Origin: Sva-07 sp963716095
GTDB taxonomy: Bacteria; Actinomycetota; Acidimicrobiia; Acidimicrobiales; Ilumatobacteraceae
Length of the DNA stretch: 64,000 nt
Assembly (NCBI GenBank): GCA_963716095.1
Contig: CAVQSV010000023.1
Coordinates: forward strand, 62,001-126,000
Direction of reading: 5' to 3'
Part shown: piece after piece, positions 36,507 to 45,860 of the stretch
Position numbering within the stretch: the first letter of the stretch is position 1
How the letters are laid out: each line of letters begins with the position of its first letter
The notes under the pieces: model-generated
Database searches by the model: none
Told to the model about the DNA's origin: nothing
What the model saw: only the letters and a program-made list of their open reading frames with translations
Translations under genes and position numbers: made by a program

Positions 36507-38219
36507 TCAGATCTCCGGGAGCCGTGGGCCGGCGATGCGCACGTCGTCGCGGCGACGAGTGACGCCACGAGCGTCGAGTTCCGCCACGAGCGGCAGCACG
36601 TACTTGCGGCTCGCGCCGGTGGCATCACGGAATGCAGCCACGGTGAACCCGTCAGGTGACTCCGCGAGCAAGCGCGCCGCAACCGACGCGGCCTCGTCGA
36701 TCGTGTCGGCGTGGAAGTGCATGCCGTCTCGGGCGACGATGTGCCCGCGGCGGATCAGCTCACGCAACTCGGCGCGGTCGACGTCGTCGGGCTGCGGTGG
36801 GATGAATCCGCCCGTGAGAGCAGCCTCGAGGTAGGGGTGATCGGCGAACGGGTCGACGATGTCCGCTGTGCGCACGACCGTGGCGTCGACCACCACCTCG
36901 TCGAGGACGCCGAGCACGGCCCGCTCGCGATCGTCGAACGACGCGAGGTCGACCCCGGTGGGCCCAGCTTGCTCGACCCGCTCGAGCAGGTCGGTGCGCA
37001 TCGCTGCCAGTTCGTCGTCGGTCGTGAGCCACTCGCCCACCGTGGGCTCGGCTCGCTGCCCCGTGAGCTGCTCGACGTCACGGGCGCTCACCCACCCTCG
37101 CTCTCGGACGAGCCGCTCGATGGTGCGGTCGGGTGCTGCACGCGAGGCACGCAACACCGGATCGATGTCGAGCACCTCGCCGCCGCCGACGGTCTCGTCG
37201 CGTCCCGACTCGCGAAGAACGAACCGGTCACCGGGGAGTACGGGGACCGACCGAGGCAGGAACAACCGCACGAATCCGTCGCTACCGGGCGCCAACGCGT
37301 CGGAGCCCAACACGCGCACTCGTGCGGCGTGCTCGCCGGAGCCGAAGTACACGACGAACGCGCCTCGCCGCGAGAGGTCGTGATCGAGTGCTGCAAGTAC
37401 GTGCACCGAAGCGTCGAGTCGATCGGTGGCGCGCCACTGCCCCGGCGCAACCAGCGCCTGCCCGCGGGCGAGTTCGTGATGGTCGACGCCGGACAAGTTC
37501 ACCGCGACGCGGTTGCCGGGCCCGATCTCATCGACCGATCGACCAGCGGTCTGCAACCCTCGAATCCGCGCCTCGTGATCGTCGATCGCGACATTGTCGT
37601 CGACCGCCAATCGTCCCCCTGTCAGGGTGCCGGTGACGACGGTGCCGCTTCCCTTCGCGGCGAACACCCGGTCGATCCAGAGCCGAGGGCGGCCGGCATC
37701 GCCCGCTCGCGTCGCACGCCCAACGAGGGCGTCGAGTTCGGAGCGCAGCTCGTCGAGACCGGCGCCGGTCGTGGCCGACACCGCGACGACCGGTGCGTCA
37801 CCGAGGAACGTGTCGGCGACGTGGTCGGCGACGTCCAGCTGCGCCAACTCGAGCAGGTCGTCGTCGACGAGGTCGGACTTGGTGAGGGCGATGACCCCAG
37901 CCTCGACGCCGAGCAGCTCGAGGATGCGGAGGTGCTCTTCCGACTGCGGCTTCCAACCCTCGGTCGCCGACACGACGAACACGCAGGCGGTGACCCCGCC
38001 GACGCCGGCGAGCATGTTGCGAAGGAACTTCACGTGGCCGGGAACATCGATGAAGCTGATCTCCTCGCCGGAGGGCAAGGTCGTGTGGGCGAACCCGAGG
38101 TCGATCGTGAGCCCTCGGCGCTTCTCCTCCTCGAACCGGTCGGGGTCGGTGCCGGTGAGGGCGAGCACGAGCGACGACTTGCCGTGGTCGACGTGGCCGG
38201 CGGTGGCGATGACCGTCAC
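36507..38219 (-). CDS. selB: Selenocysteine-specific translation elongation factor
   Basis: A 570-residue GTPase delivering Sec-tRNA to UGA codons. Visible motifs are AGHVDHGKSSL (G1), GLTIDLGF (switch), DVPGH (G3) and TKSD (G4), followed by domains II and III. The C-terminal winged-helix repeats, which recognise the SECIS mRNA hairpin, end with RKYVLPLVAELDARG. GTG 38219 is the start, 10 bases after the selA stop, so selA and selB form one operon. Confidence 0.93.
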   Translation of the reverse strand: MTVIATAGHVDHGKSSLVLALTGTDPDRFEEEKRRGLTIDLGFAHTTLPSGEEISFIDVPGHVKFLRNMLAGVGGVTACVFVVSATEGWKPQSEEHLRILELLGVEAGVIALTKSDLVDDDLLELAQLDVADHVADTFLGDAPVVAVSATTGAGLDELRSELDALVGRATRAGDAGRPRLWIDRVFAAKGSGTVVTGTLTGGRLAVDDNVAIDDHEARIRGLQTAGRSVDEIGPGNRVAVNLSGVDHHELARGQALVAPGQWRATDRLDASVHVLAALDHDLSRRGAFVVYFGSGEHAARVRVLGSDALAPGSDGFVRLFLPRSVPVLPGDRFVLRESGRDETVGGGEVLDIDPVLRASRAAPDRTIERLVRERGWVSARDVEQLTGQRAEPTVGEWLTTDDELAAMRTDLLERVEQAGPTGVDLASFDDRERAVLGVLDEVVVDATVVRTADIVDPFADHPYLEAALTGGFIPPQPDDVDRAELRELIRRGHIVARDGMHFHADTIDEAASVAARLLAESPDGFTVAAFRDATGASRKYVLPLVAELDARGVTRRRDDVRIAGPRLPEI

Positions 38220-38229
38220 GAATCGACCG

Positions 38230-39534
38230 TCACGACACGGAGGACAGCGAGGTGAGCGCGTCGACGACGGCCGAGTCGTCCGACGGCGCAACCGAGCGCA
38301 GATCGAGCATCGTGCGGTCGTCGCGCGACCGGGCGATCACCGGAGGGTCGTGACGCCGCAGTGGCGCAAGCAGATCCCCGTCGATCGTGACACCGTACGA
38401 CGGCATCGTGATGCCGGGAGCCGAGCCGGCACCTGGCAACGACTCCATGGCGGTCGCCGCAGCCGATGGGTGCGCCGAGGCGACCGCAGCTGCCATCGCC
38501 TCGGCACGGTCGCGCAACGCCGCGAGCGGCGCGGCGACCATCGCCCAGAACGCGATGTCGGTACCGGCCCGCTTGTCGAGGTAGGTCAACGCCGTCTCCT
38601 GCAGGGCGGCGAGCACGAGGCCACCTGGGCGCAGTGCCCGTGCGAGCGGATGGCGCTGACAACGCTCGACCAGTTCCGCTCGACCGGCGATGATGCCCGC
38701 CTGCGGACCACCGAACAGCTTGTCGCCGCTGAAGGTGACCAGGGCAGCACCATCGGCGAGCGTCTGGAGCGCTGCCGGCTCGCCGGCGAGCCATGCCGGG
38801 GGCGCTCCCGGCAGCCACGGGCAGTTCGAGTCGACCAATCCGCTGCCGATGTCGGCGACGACCGGCACGTCGAGCGTGGCCAGTTCGCGAACGGTCGTCT
38901 CCTCGACGAAGCCCTCGACCCGGTAGTTGCTCGGGTGGACCTTGAGCACGATGGCGGCGTCGACACCCGGCTTGTCGAGCGCTCGGCGGTAGTCGTCGAG
39001 GCGGGTGCGGTTGGTGGTGCCGACGTCGACGAGCCGGGCACCAGACTGCTCCATCACGTCGGGCACGCGGAACGAGCCACCGATCTCGACGCTCTCGCCG
39101 CGGCTGACGGGCACGTCACGGCCTTCCGCGAGCGCGGCGAGCACCAGCAGCACGGCGGCCGCGTTGTTGTTGACCACCATGGCGGCTTCCGCCCCGCACA
39201 ATCGGGCGAGCAGCTGGCCGACCGCACGTTGGCGGGACCCCCGCGTTCCGGTGGCGAGGTCGAACTCGACGGTCTGGGCCGCGGCCGTCTGCTCATGTTG
39301 CAGGGGCGCGCGGCCGAGATTGGTGTGCAACAGCACCCCGGTGGCGTTGACGACCGGGGTCAACAGCGTGCGGCGAAACGCCTCCGCACGGCCAGCGGCC
39401 GACTCGACGTCTCCGGCTTCGATCGCCGCTCGGGCGATGTCGACCAGGATCGGATGCGGCAGGCCGGACGATGCCAGCGAGCGGGCGAGCACGTCGACCG
39501 ACGGCGGCCGTTGGCGGTCGCCGGGAGCACTCAT
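38230..39534 (-). CDS. selA: L-seryl-tRNA(Sec) selenium transferase
   Basis: PLP enzyme converting Ser-tRNA(Sec) to Sec-tRNA(Sec) with selenophosphate. The N-terminal domain is ATGVLLHTNLGRAPL. The PLP lysine, K272, is in FSGDKLFGGPQAG, and the C-terminus is typical. It has 434 residues, normal for SelA. It is followed by selB. No tRNA-Sec is seen in the window, and no selD gene either, so these must be elsewhere in the genome. Confidence 0.94.
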   Translation of the reverse strand: MSAPGDRQRPPSVDVLARSLASSGLPHPILVDIARAAIEAGDVESAAGRAEAFRRTLLTPVVNATGVLLHTNLGRAPLQHEQTAAAQTVEFDLATGTRGSRQRAVGQLLARLCGAEAAMVVNNNAAAVLLVLAALAEGRDVPVSRGESVEIGGSFRVPDVMEQSGARLVDVGTTNRTRLDDYRRALDKPGVDAAIVLKVHPSNYRVEGFVEETTVRELATLDVPVVADIGSGLVDSNCPWLPGAPPAWLAGEPAALQTLADGAALVTFSGDKLFGGPQAGIIAGRAELVERCQRHPLARALRPGGLVLAALQETALTYLDKRAGTDIAFWAMVAAPLAALRDRAEAMAAAVASAHPSAAATAMESLPGAGSAPGITMPSYGVTIDGDLLAPLRRHDPPVIARSRDDRTMLDLRSVAPSDDSAVVDALTSLSSVS

Positions 39535-39600
39535 CGGTGTGAGCCTACGGGGTGGGCGCCGCCCTGATGCCGGGATCGGAGGCGACGCACACCCTCGAGA

Positions 39601-39774
39601 TCAGGCGTCGGGGAGTTTGTCGACGGCGTCCTTGGCAGCTTCGGCGCCCTGCTGGACCTTGTCGGTGTGCGCTCCTGCCTTGTCGCCGGCGACGTCGGCT
39701 GCCTTGTCGATGCCCTGCTTGACCTGGCTCTTGTTGCCACCCAGCTTGGACTTGATCGAATCCATGATTCCCAT
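39601..39774 (-). CDS. Small antitoxin-like (MT0933 family) protein, 57 residues
   Basis: A short Lys/Ala/Asp-rich helical protein beginning MGIMDSIKSKLGGN and containing GIDKAADVAGDKAG, typical of the Rv0909/MT0933-type antitoxin family. No toxin gene is adjacent in either direction. Its ribosome site GAAGAGG lies about seven bases before the ATG at 39774. Many such proteins may be general stress proteins rather than antitoxins. Confidence 0.7.
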   Translation of the reverse strand: MGIMDSIKSKLGGNKSQVKQGIDKAADVAGDKAGAHTDKVQQGAEAAKDAVDKLPDA

Positions 39775-39876
39775 TGCGAGACCTCTTCGTGTTGACGGAA
39801 GACAGGACCCTACCGCACGACCGCGCGAGCGCCCGACGGCCCGCCCCGCGGCCAACAGCGACGGGACGGAGATATC

Positions 39877-40641
39877 GTGCTGTGGGTCGTGACCAAGTGG
39901 ACCAAGGCCGTCGTCAGCTACCCGCCGACGTGGATCGCCGCGGTGCTGCTCGGTGCAACGGTATGGCTGGTGCTCACCGTGCTCGACCCGCCGGCCGTGT
40001 TCGTGATCGTCCTGATCGTGCTCGCGGTCATCGCCGCCGCCGCCTGGCCGTTCACCATGTCGGCGACCGGCACCCTCGCCAAGCTCCAATTCGAGGTTCC
40101 TCGGGTCGAAGAGGTCGACCCGGCCGAGATCGCCGCGCTGCGCTCCGAACTCGACGCCCTCGTCGACACGCAACCGACCGAACAGCTCGACGCGTTGCTG
40201 TCCAAGCGACAGAGTCTGATCAACGTGCTCGAACGACGCCTCGATGCCGGCGAACTCACCTACGCCCGCTATCTGTCGACATCGCAGCAGGTGTTCGCCT
40301 CCGCGCTCGACAATCTCCACGAAGTGGCCGTCGCCTCCGAGAGCATCAGCACGATCGACGAGCCCTACATCGAGCGACGCCTCGCCGAACTCGACGCCGA
40401 CGACAGCGACGCCGAGTCGGCCGACCGAGAACGGGCCACCCTCGAGCGCCGACGCGAACTGCGCAACGACCAGCGACGCCGCATCGCCCAGTTGCTCGCC
40501 CAGAACGAATCCGCGCTCACCGCGCTGAACCGCACCACCACCGCACTGGCCGACGTCCCGATCGGCAAGAAGCCTGAAGACGCCGACGCGGCGATGGATG
40601 CGCTCGAAGAGCTCGCCGACCGCGCCGCCAAGTACGCCTGA
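39877..40641 (+). CDS. Membrane-anchored coiled-coil protein of the TelA operon
   Basis: A 254-residue protein with two hydrophobic segments near the N-terminus (residues about 15-60), then a long charged coiled coil (RSELDALVDTQ to RRRELRNDQRRRI). I do not recognise a catalytic motif. It starts a four-gene co-directional run with a 22-base gap to the telA gene, so it probably belongs to the same operon. GTG 39877. Other prokaryotic TelA operons carry coiled-coil partners. Confidence 0.72.
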   Translation: MLWVVTKWTKAVVSYPPTWIAAVLLGATVWLVLTVLDPPAVFVIVLIVLAVIAAAAWPFTMSATGTLAKLQFEVPRVEEVDPAEIAALRSELDALVDTQPTEQLDALLSKRQSLINVLERRLDAGELTYARYLSTSQQVFASALDNLHEVAVASESISTIDEPYIERRLAELDADDSDAESADRERATLERRRELRNDQRRRIAQLLAQNESALTALNRTTTALADVPIGKKPEDADAAMDALEELADRAAKYA

Positions 40642-40663
40642 ACCACCCCGAAAGGCCCACATC

Positions 40664-41899
40664 ATGAGTGACAACGCACCCACGACCACCACCTCCAGCA
40701 CGCCGGCACTCGACTTGAACCTCAACGTCGAGGGGGCCAAGGCCGAACTCGTCGTCGCTGAGCCCGAGCCGACCGACGAGCTGCAGGCACAGGCCACCGC
40801 CCAGGTCGAACAGCTCCTCGCCATCGACCCCACCAACGAAGATGCTCGCACGGCTGCCCGCGACGCCGTCGACTCGATGGGCCGCGACCTGCAGAGCCGT
40901 TCGGCCACTCGAAGCCGAATGCTGCAGGCCCCGCTGAAGGACATCTCGCACGGCACCGAGGACGGTGGAGAAGTCGCCAAGTCGCTGTCCGATCTGCGCA
41001 TCGAGGTCGAGAAGCTCGACCCGTCCGGGCTCGACACCGAAGCCGGCTGGTTCACCCGTGCGGTCGGCAGGATCCCCGGCGTCGGGACGCCGCTGAAGCG
41101 GTACTTCATGCGGTACGAGAGTTCGCAGACCCAGATCGATGCGATCGTGCATTCACTCGAGAACGGCCGCGATCAGCTCAAGCGCGACAACGTCACCCTC
41201 GGCGACGATCAGAAGCAGATGCGCGAGCTGACCCATCTGCTCACCGATCAGATCGCGTTGGCCCAAGCCCTCGACGCCGTCGTCGTCGAGAAGCTCGCCG
41301 TCGAGATCACCTCCGACGACCCGCGACGCCAGTTCGTCGAGGAAGACATCCTGTTTGCGCTCCGCCAACGGACCCTCGACCTACAGCAGCAGCTCGCGGT
41401 GAACCAGCAGGGCGTGTTGGCGATCGAGATCATCATCCGCAACAACCGCGAACTGATCCGAGGTGTCGACCGGGCGATCGACGTCACGATCAGCGCACTC
41501 CAGGTGGCGGTGACCGTTGCGCTCGCGCTGGCGCACCAGAAGATCGTGCTCGACAAGATCGAAGCCATCAACACCACGACGTCGGCGATGATCGCCGGCA
41601 CGGCGGAACGGCTCAAGACCCAGGGCACGGCGATCCATCAGCAGGCGTCGAGCACGATGCTCGACATGGACTCGCTGCGTCAAGCGTTCGACGACATCGA
41701 CACCGCACTCGACGAGATCTCCCGCTATCGACGCGAAGCGCTGCCGACGATGGCGGGCACGATCCTCGAACTCGACGAGCTCACCGCTGAGAGCGAGGAG
41801 GCGATCGAGAACATGGAGCGCGGCCGAACGGCGACCACTCGCCTCGATTCGGGCGATTCGATCGACATCGGCGAGATCACGGCGAAGGAGAGCGAGTGA
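40664..41899 (+). CDS. TelA/KlaA-type toxic anion resistance protein
   Basis: A 411-residue helical protein of the TelA family. It has a low-complexity N-terminus, an all-alpha core (ALRQRTLDLQQQLAVNQQGVLAIEIIIRNNRELI), and ends with a coiled coil, matching the family length. TelA proteins were first linked to tellurite resistance and also occur in Ter-type stress systems, but the mechanism is unclear. The GTGA overlap with the next gene ties it to a VWA lipoprotein. ATG 40664 is set by the alignment start. Confidence 0.82.
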   Translation: MSDNAPTTTTSSTPALDLNLNVEGAKAELVVAEPEPTDELQAQATAQVEQLLAIDPTNEDARTAARDAVDSMGRDLQSRSATRSRMLQAPLKDISHGTEDGGEVAKSLSDLRIEVEKLDPSGLDTEAGWFTRAVGRIPGVGTPLKRYFMRYESSQTQIDAIVHSLENGRDQLKRDNVTLGDDQKQMRELTHLLTDQIALAQALDAVVVEKLAVEITSDDPRRQFVEEDILFALRQRTLDLQQQLAVNQQGVLAIEIIIRNNRELIRGVDRAIDVTISALQVAVTVALALAHQKIVLDKIEAINTTTSAMIAGTAERLKTQGTAIHQQASSTMLDMDSLRQAFDDIDTALDEISRYRREALPTMAGTILELDELTAESEEAIENMERGRTATTRLDSGDSIDIGEITAKESE

Positions 41900-43599
41900 C
41901 AGTGCGCCGACCACGAGTCTCCCTGATCGCAGCGTTCGCCGGGTTCGCGCTGATCGCCGCGGCCTGCGGTGAACTCGGCGCGGAAGAATCGGAACCGCTC
42001 GACCCGGCCGAGGCATCCCAGAGCCTCGACGAACTCGTCGACGAGATCGGCTGGGTCGACGACCAGGTCACGCGCAGTGCGTCGATTCCGCCGCCAACGG
42101 GCGCCAACCTCTCCGACACGCTTCCCGAGATCGACGAGTTCGAGATCGTCGTCCCACGGAGCGGCGGTGTTCCCGCCGGCGCCGTCGAGATCTGGGCGTC
42201 CACCGAGAAGTCAGGCGAAGGCACCGACGGCTGGATGACCGACACTGCGGAAGCCTTCAACAACTCGGGAGCCACGCTGGCCGACGGGACACCGGCAACT
42301 GTTGCCCTGCGCAGAATCGCTTCGGGCACCGGCTTCCAGTACATCGCCCGCGGCCAGGAGTTGCCCGACGCGTACTCACCGTCGAGTCAACTGTGGATCG
42401 AGATGGCCGGCGAATTCCAGACGATGACCGAGGTGCGGCCCCGCCTCGTCGACAACGTCGCCGGCATCGTGATGAAGGACGAGACCGCTGCGGAGTTGCG
42501 CGCCACCTACGGCGAACTCAGCGCCGAGAACCTCGTCGACGCCGTCATCGCCGGCGACCTCGTGATGGGCTACACCGACCCGTTCGCGTCGAGCACCGGG
42601 TTGAACTTCCTGCTGACCGTGCTCGACTCGATCGCCGAGGGCGACGAGGCGCAGCTCACGTCGCCCGACGTGGCGAGTGTGTTCGAGCAGTTCCAACGCC
42701 AGGTGCCGTTCGTTGCACTGACCACCCTGCAGATGCGTGACTCCGTCGAGAACGACACCGGCACGCTCGACACGTTCGTGATGGAGTGGCAGACCTACAC
42801 CAACACCGACTCGTTGCAGTCAGGGTTCGAGTTCATTCCATTCGGGGTGCGCCACGACAACCCGCTGTATGCCGTCGGCGACGTGACCGCTGCCGAAGCC
42901 GAAACGCTGGAGCTGTTCGCCGAGTTCTCGCAACAGCCCGAGTACCAGGAACTGGCGATCGAGTTCGGGTTCGACCCACCGCCCTACACCCCCACGGTCG
43001 AGGCGCCGTCGGGATCGACGCTGATCGACGTCCAGAACGTGTGGAAGGACAAGAAGGACGGCGGCCGGCCTGTGGCGACCGTCTTCGTCGTCGACGTCAG
43101 CGGTTCGATGGAGGGCACTCGCATCCAGTCGGTTCGCGAGGCGATGATCTCTGCACGCGAGTTCATCAAGCCCGAGACCGAGGTCGGCGTCGTCGAGTTC
43201 AACGACACCGCCATGAAACGACTCGACGTCGCAGAGTTCGACCTCAACCAGCAGGGTCGGTACGCCGCGATCGCAGAGGACCTCAGCCCAGGCGGTGGCA
43301 CCGCGATGTACGACGGCATCGTGCTCGGGCTGAAGATGCTCGAGGACGAGAAGGCCGCCGACCCGGACGTCAAGACGCTGCTGGTGGTGCTCACCGACGG
43401 TGAGACCACCGACGGGTTGCGGTTCGAGGACGTCGACGAGACGATCGCCGGTCTCCGGATCCCGATCTACACCGTTGGTTTCGAGGCCGACCTCGAAGAG
43501 CTCGGACGTGTGTCGTCACTGGTCGAAGCTGCCAGTATCGATGCCAGTGAGGACGACGTCGAGTTCAAGATCGCGGCGCTGTTCAACGCCGGTGGCTGA
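41896..43599 (+). CDS. Lipoprotein with solute-binding domain fused to a VWA domain
   Basis: A lipobox (IAAAC) signal peptide is followed by a periplasmic-binding-like domain (GAVEIWASTEKSG to the middle of the chain, about residues 80-370). A C-terminal von Willebrand A domain with the full MIDAS comes last: DVSGSM at about residue 400, GGGTAMYDG and LTDGETTDG. It would sit on the outer membrane surface, bind a ligand and a metal-dependent partner. The GTG start overlaps the TelA stop. The substrate and partner are unknown. VWA/TelA combinations are known in Ter-related stress systems. Confidence 0.8.
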   Translation: MTVRRPRVSLIAAFAGFALIAAACGELGAEESEPLDPAEASQSLDELVDEIGWVDDQVTRSASIPPPTGANLSDTLPEIDEFEIVVPRSGGVPAGAVEIWASTEKSGEGTDGWMTDTAEAFNNSGATLADGTPATVALRRIASGTGFQYIARGQELPDAYSPSSQLWIEMAGEFQTMTEVRPRLVDNVAGIVMKDETAAELRATYGELSAENLVDAVIAGDLVMGYTDPFASSTGLNFLLTVLDSIAEGDEAQLTSPDVASVFEQFQRQVPFVALTTLQMRDSVENDTGTLDTFVMEWQTYTNTDSLQSGFEFIPFGVRHDNPLYAVGDVTAAEAETLELFAEFSQQPEYQELAIEFGFDPPPYTPTVEAPSGSTLIDVQNVWKDKKDGGRPVATVFVVDVSGSMEGTRIQSVREAMISAREFIKPETEVGVVEFNDTAMKRLDVAEFDLNQQGRYAAIAEDLSPGGGTAMYDGIVLGLKMLEDEKAADPDVKTLLVVLTDGETTDGLRFEDVDETIAGLRIPIYTVGFEADLEELGRVSSLVEAASIDASEDDVEFKIAALFNAGG

Positions 43600-43602
43600 T
43601 TC

Positions 43603-44010
43603 GTGAAACCGCTCGCGATCTGGGTCGCCATCGTCGCGGTCGTGTTCGGTGGCTACGCCCTGATCGCCTCGTTGCTGCAGGAGACCGAACAGGTCTTCGT
43701 GTTCGTCGATTCGTCGAACCGCATGGAGTTGTTGGAGAACGAGATCATCGTCGAACTCGATCAGATCGACGACCGCGACGATGCCGAATTCGCACTCGCA
43801 CGCGGCCAGGACCGCGGCTCCGAGCTGGTACACACGTGGCAGTCCGAGCTGCGCTGGGCCACGACACCGTTGTTCGCCCCGTGCTCGTTCGACGGCATCG
43901 AGACCTTCCCCGAAGCGGCCGACGCCGACGAACGCATCCTGATCACGACTCCCGGCTCCTGCCCCACCGACGCCCTGGACGACTGGACGATCATCGAACT
44001 CACCCCGTGA
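43603..44010 (+). CDS. Membrane-anchored protein with degenerate VWA-like fold
   Basis: A 135-residue protein, the last gene of the TelA/VWA operon, three bases after the preceding stop. It has an N-terminal membrane helix and then VFVFVDSSNRMELLE, which resembles a MIDAS start (DxSxS) but has lost the second Ser position. A later ILITTPGSCPTDALDD segment fits a VWA strand. It may be a binding partner of the preceding VWA protein. This interpretation rests on weak similarity. Confidence 0.6.
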   Translation: MKPLAIWVAIVAVVFGGYALIASLLQETEQVFVFVDSSNRMELLENEIIVELDQIDDRDDAEFALARGQDRGSELVHTWQSELRWATTPLFAPCSFDGIETFPEAADADERILITTPGSCPTDALDDWTIIELTP

Positions 44011-44024
44011 GACAACACGGGCAG

Positions 44025-44041
44025 CACGGGTCAGACCCGTG
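44025..44041 (+). terminator. Short hairpin between the TelA operon and dut
   Basis: CACGGGTCAGACCCGTG is a perfect 7-base stem with a CAG loop, 15 bases after the stop of the last operon gene. No T-run follows. It could end the operon transcript, but the evidence is weak. Confidence 0.4.
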
Positions 44042-44064
44042 TCGTCCCGCCTACGATCGGCGGC

Positions 44065-44502
44065 GTGAGCCTTCCCGTACCGATCGTCCAACTCGACCCC
44101 GAGCTGCCGCTGCCCGAGTACGCCCACGAGGGCGATGCCGGCCTCGACCTGTACGCACGAGAGTCGGCGACGCTCGCTCCCGGAGGCGGCCGAACACTCG
44201 TCGCGACGGGCATCTCGATCGCGATCCCGATGGGCCACGGCGGCTTCGTGCTCCCCCGCAGCGGCATGGCGGCAAAGCACGGCATCAGCGTGGTCAATGC
44301 GCCAGGGCTGATCGACGCTGCCTACCGCGGCGAGGTCAAAGTGGCGCTGATCAACACCGATCCCGACACCGCGTACCAGGTCGAGCGCGGCGACCGCATC
44401 GCGCAACTGGTGATCCAACGCGTCGAGTCGGTCGCCTGGCAGGTCGTCGACTCGCTCGACGGCGTCGACCGGGGCGGCGGCTTCGGCCACTCCGGCCGGT
44501 AG
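44065..44502 (+). CDS. dut: dUTP diphosphatase
   Basis: A 145-residue trimeric dUTPase, hydrolysing dUTP to dUMP. The motifs run in order: HEGDAGLDLYA (I), LPRSGMAAKHG (II), GLIDAAYRGEVK (III), RIAQLVIQ (IV) and a C-terminal glycine-rich GGGFGHSG (V). Start GTG 44065. Length and motifs are normal. Confidence 0.96.
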   Translation: MSLPVPIVQLDPELPLPEYAHEGDAGLDLYARESATLAPGGGRTLVATGISIAIPMGHGGFVLPRSGMAAKHGISVVNAPGLIDAAYRGEVKVALINTDPDTAYQVERGDRIAQLVIQRVESVAWQVVDSLDGVDRGGGFGHSGR

Positions 44503-44514
44503 GAGCGCGGTTGA

Positions 44515-45756
44515 CTACTCGACGAGTTCGGCGTCGTCGCAGCTCGCAGGAGCCGTGACCGGGTTGCATCGTGCGACAGCGTCACCGCTGAACTCGACGA
44601 CGTAGTCGCTGTCGAAGAACTCGCTCGGCACGTAGTAGTCGGTGCTCAGGTAGTGGGCGCCACTGGTGAACGCTGCGTCTCGCCGGGCGGTGTCGTTGTT
44701 GCGGGCGTCGGCGGTCGGCGAGTCGGTTCGCGTGCGGATGATGTAGCCGTCCAACGCGGCCTGATCGAGACCTGGATCGGTCGGATCATCGAAACGGACG
44801 AAGGCGGCATCCGGCGCGCCGGGCGATGCGCTCGTGAAGATCGGGCGGCCCTCCAGCGACGGGGCCCCAGCGGTGTAGAGGTCGCGGATCCGGCCGCCGT
44901 TGGTCATCGTGAAGAGCACCTGCCCGCGACTCGTGGCGAGCGTCGGCCAGCCGGTGGCCCGGACCGCATCGTCGAGCGTCGGGGCATCGCCGCGGACCTC
45001 GTCGGGCTCGATGAGGTGCTCGGGCGCGAACACCGAACGGATCTCGGCATCGAGTGCATCGAGGAGTTCGGGTGTCATCGCGATCGGTTCGGCCCAGTCG
45101 AGCTCGATGTCGATCTCGATGCCTTCGGCGGCAGCGGCGTCGACGACCGACTCTTCCTTCATCTCGATCATGATCATGATCGGAACATGACTGGGGTTGG
45201 CGTTCGACCAGTCGCGAATCTCCTCGAGACACAGCACGAGCGTCAGGCAATTGGTGCCGTAGTCGAAGTCCTGGGTGTGGAGCACCTTGAAGCCGGGCTC
45301 GTCGAGTTCGGCGAGGCCGGAAGCCGCCTCGAGACCGACCACCGGGTTCGCCGCTCGACTCGCGAAGAGCCCGCCGTCGGGATCGGCGAAGACGTCGATC
45401 TCGAACTGGCGTATGCCGTGGTCACCGAGCTGTTCGGTGAGTGGGAGGTGGGTGTATTCGATGGACGAGGCGAGCTCAGGCGAGAGCGCGGCGATCGCCT
45501 CGAACAGCACCGGTTCGGGAATCAGGTGGTAGCTGTTGTGCGAGCCGATCACCTGCACATGGTTGATGTCGATGTCGTCCACCGGAAGCGTGGTGCCGGT
45601 CGTCGATGGAGTGGCCGTCGAGGCAGTGGTCGCTGCGGCGGTGTTCGGTGCACTCGTGTCGGCCACCTCGGTGGTGGTGACCGCATCGTCGGCCTCGGCG
45701 TCCGAGGGCCCGGCATCGTCAGATCCACCACACGCGGCAGCGGTGACGAGGAGCAC
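44515..45756 (-). CDS. Ca2+-dependent phosphoinositide phospholipase C-like lipoprotein, signal peptide probably interrupted
   Basis: The mature part is a PI-PLC-like TIM barrel: VIGSHNSYHL carries the first catalytic His, FEIDVFADPDG the acidic residues, and VPIMIMIEMKEE a barrel strand. The lipobox (VTAAAC) comes only seven residues after GTG 45756, too short for a signal. One base less near 45757 would join the ATG at 45796 and give a full signal peptide (MTGNRPMVGLAVG). The protein would be an exported lipoprotein cleaving phosphoinositides. Substrate inferred from the family. Confidence 0.72.
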   Translation of the reverse strand: MLLVTAAACGGSDDAGPSDAEADDAVTTTEVADTSAPNTAAATTASTATPSTTGTTLPVDDIDINHVQVIGSHNSYHLIPEPVLFEAIAALSPELASSIEYTHLPLTEQLGDHGIRQFEIDVFADPDGGLFASRAANPVVGLEAASGLAELDEPGFKVLHTQDFDYGTNCLTLVLCLEEIRDWSNANPSHVPIMIMIEMKEESVVDAAAAEGIEIDIELDWAEPIAMTPELLDALDAEIRSVFAPEHLIEPDEVRGDAPTLDDAVRATGWPTLATSRGQVLFTMTNGGRIRDLYTAGAPSLEGRPIFTSASPGAPDAAFVRFDDPTDPGLDQAALDGYIIRTRTDSPTADARNNDTARRDAAFTSGAHYLSTDYYVPSEFFDSDYVVEFSGDAVARCNPVTAPASCDDAELVE

Positions 45757-45860
45757 TGCCGACAGCGAGTCCGACCATCGGCCTGTTGCCCGTCATCGGC
45801 TCAGTGTGGCCGCTCGGGGATCGGCAGCCCGAACCGGTCGGACACAGCACACTCGGAACG

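Noticed and set aside
39535..39600. tRNA-Sec upstream of selA
   Set aside because: No cloverleaf with a UCA anticodon could be folded in this gap.
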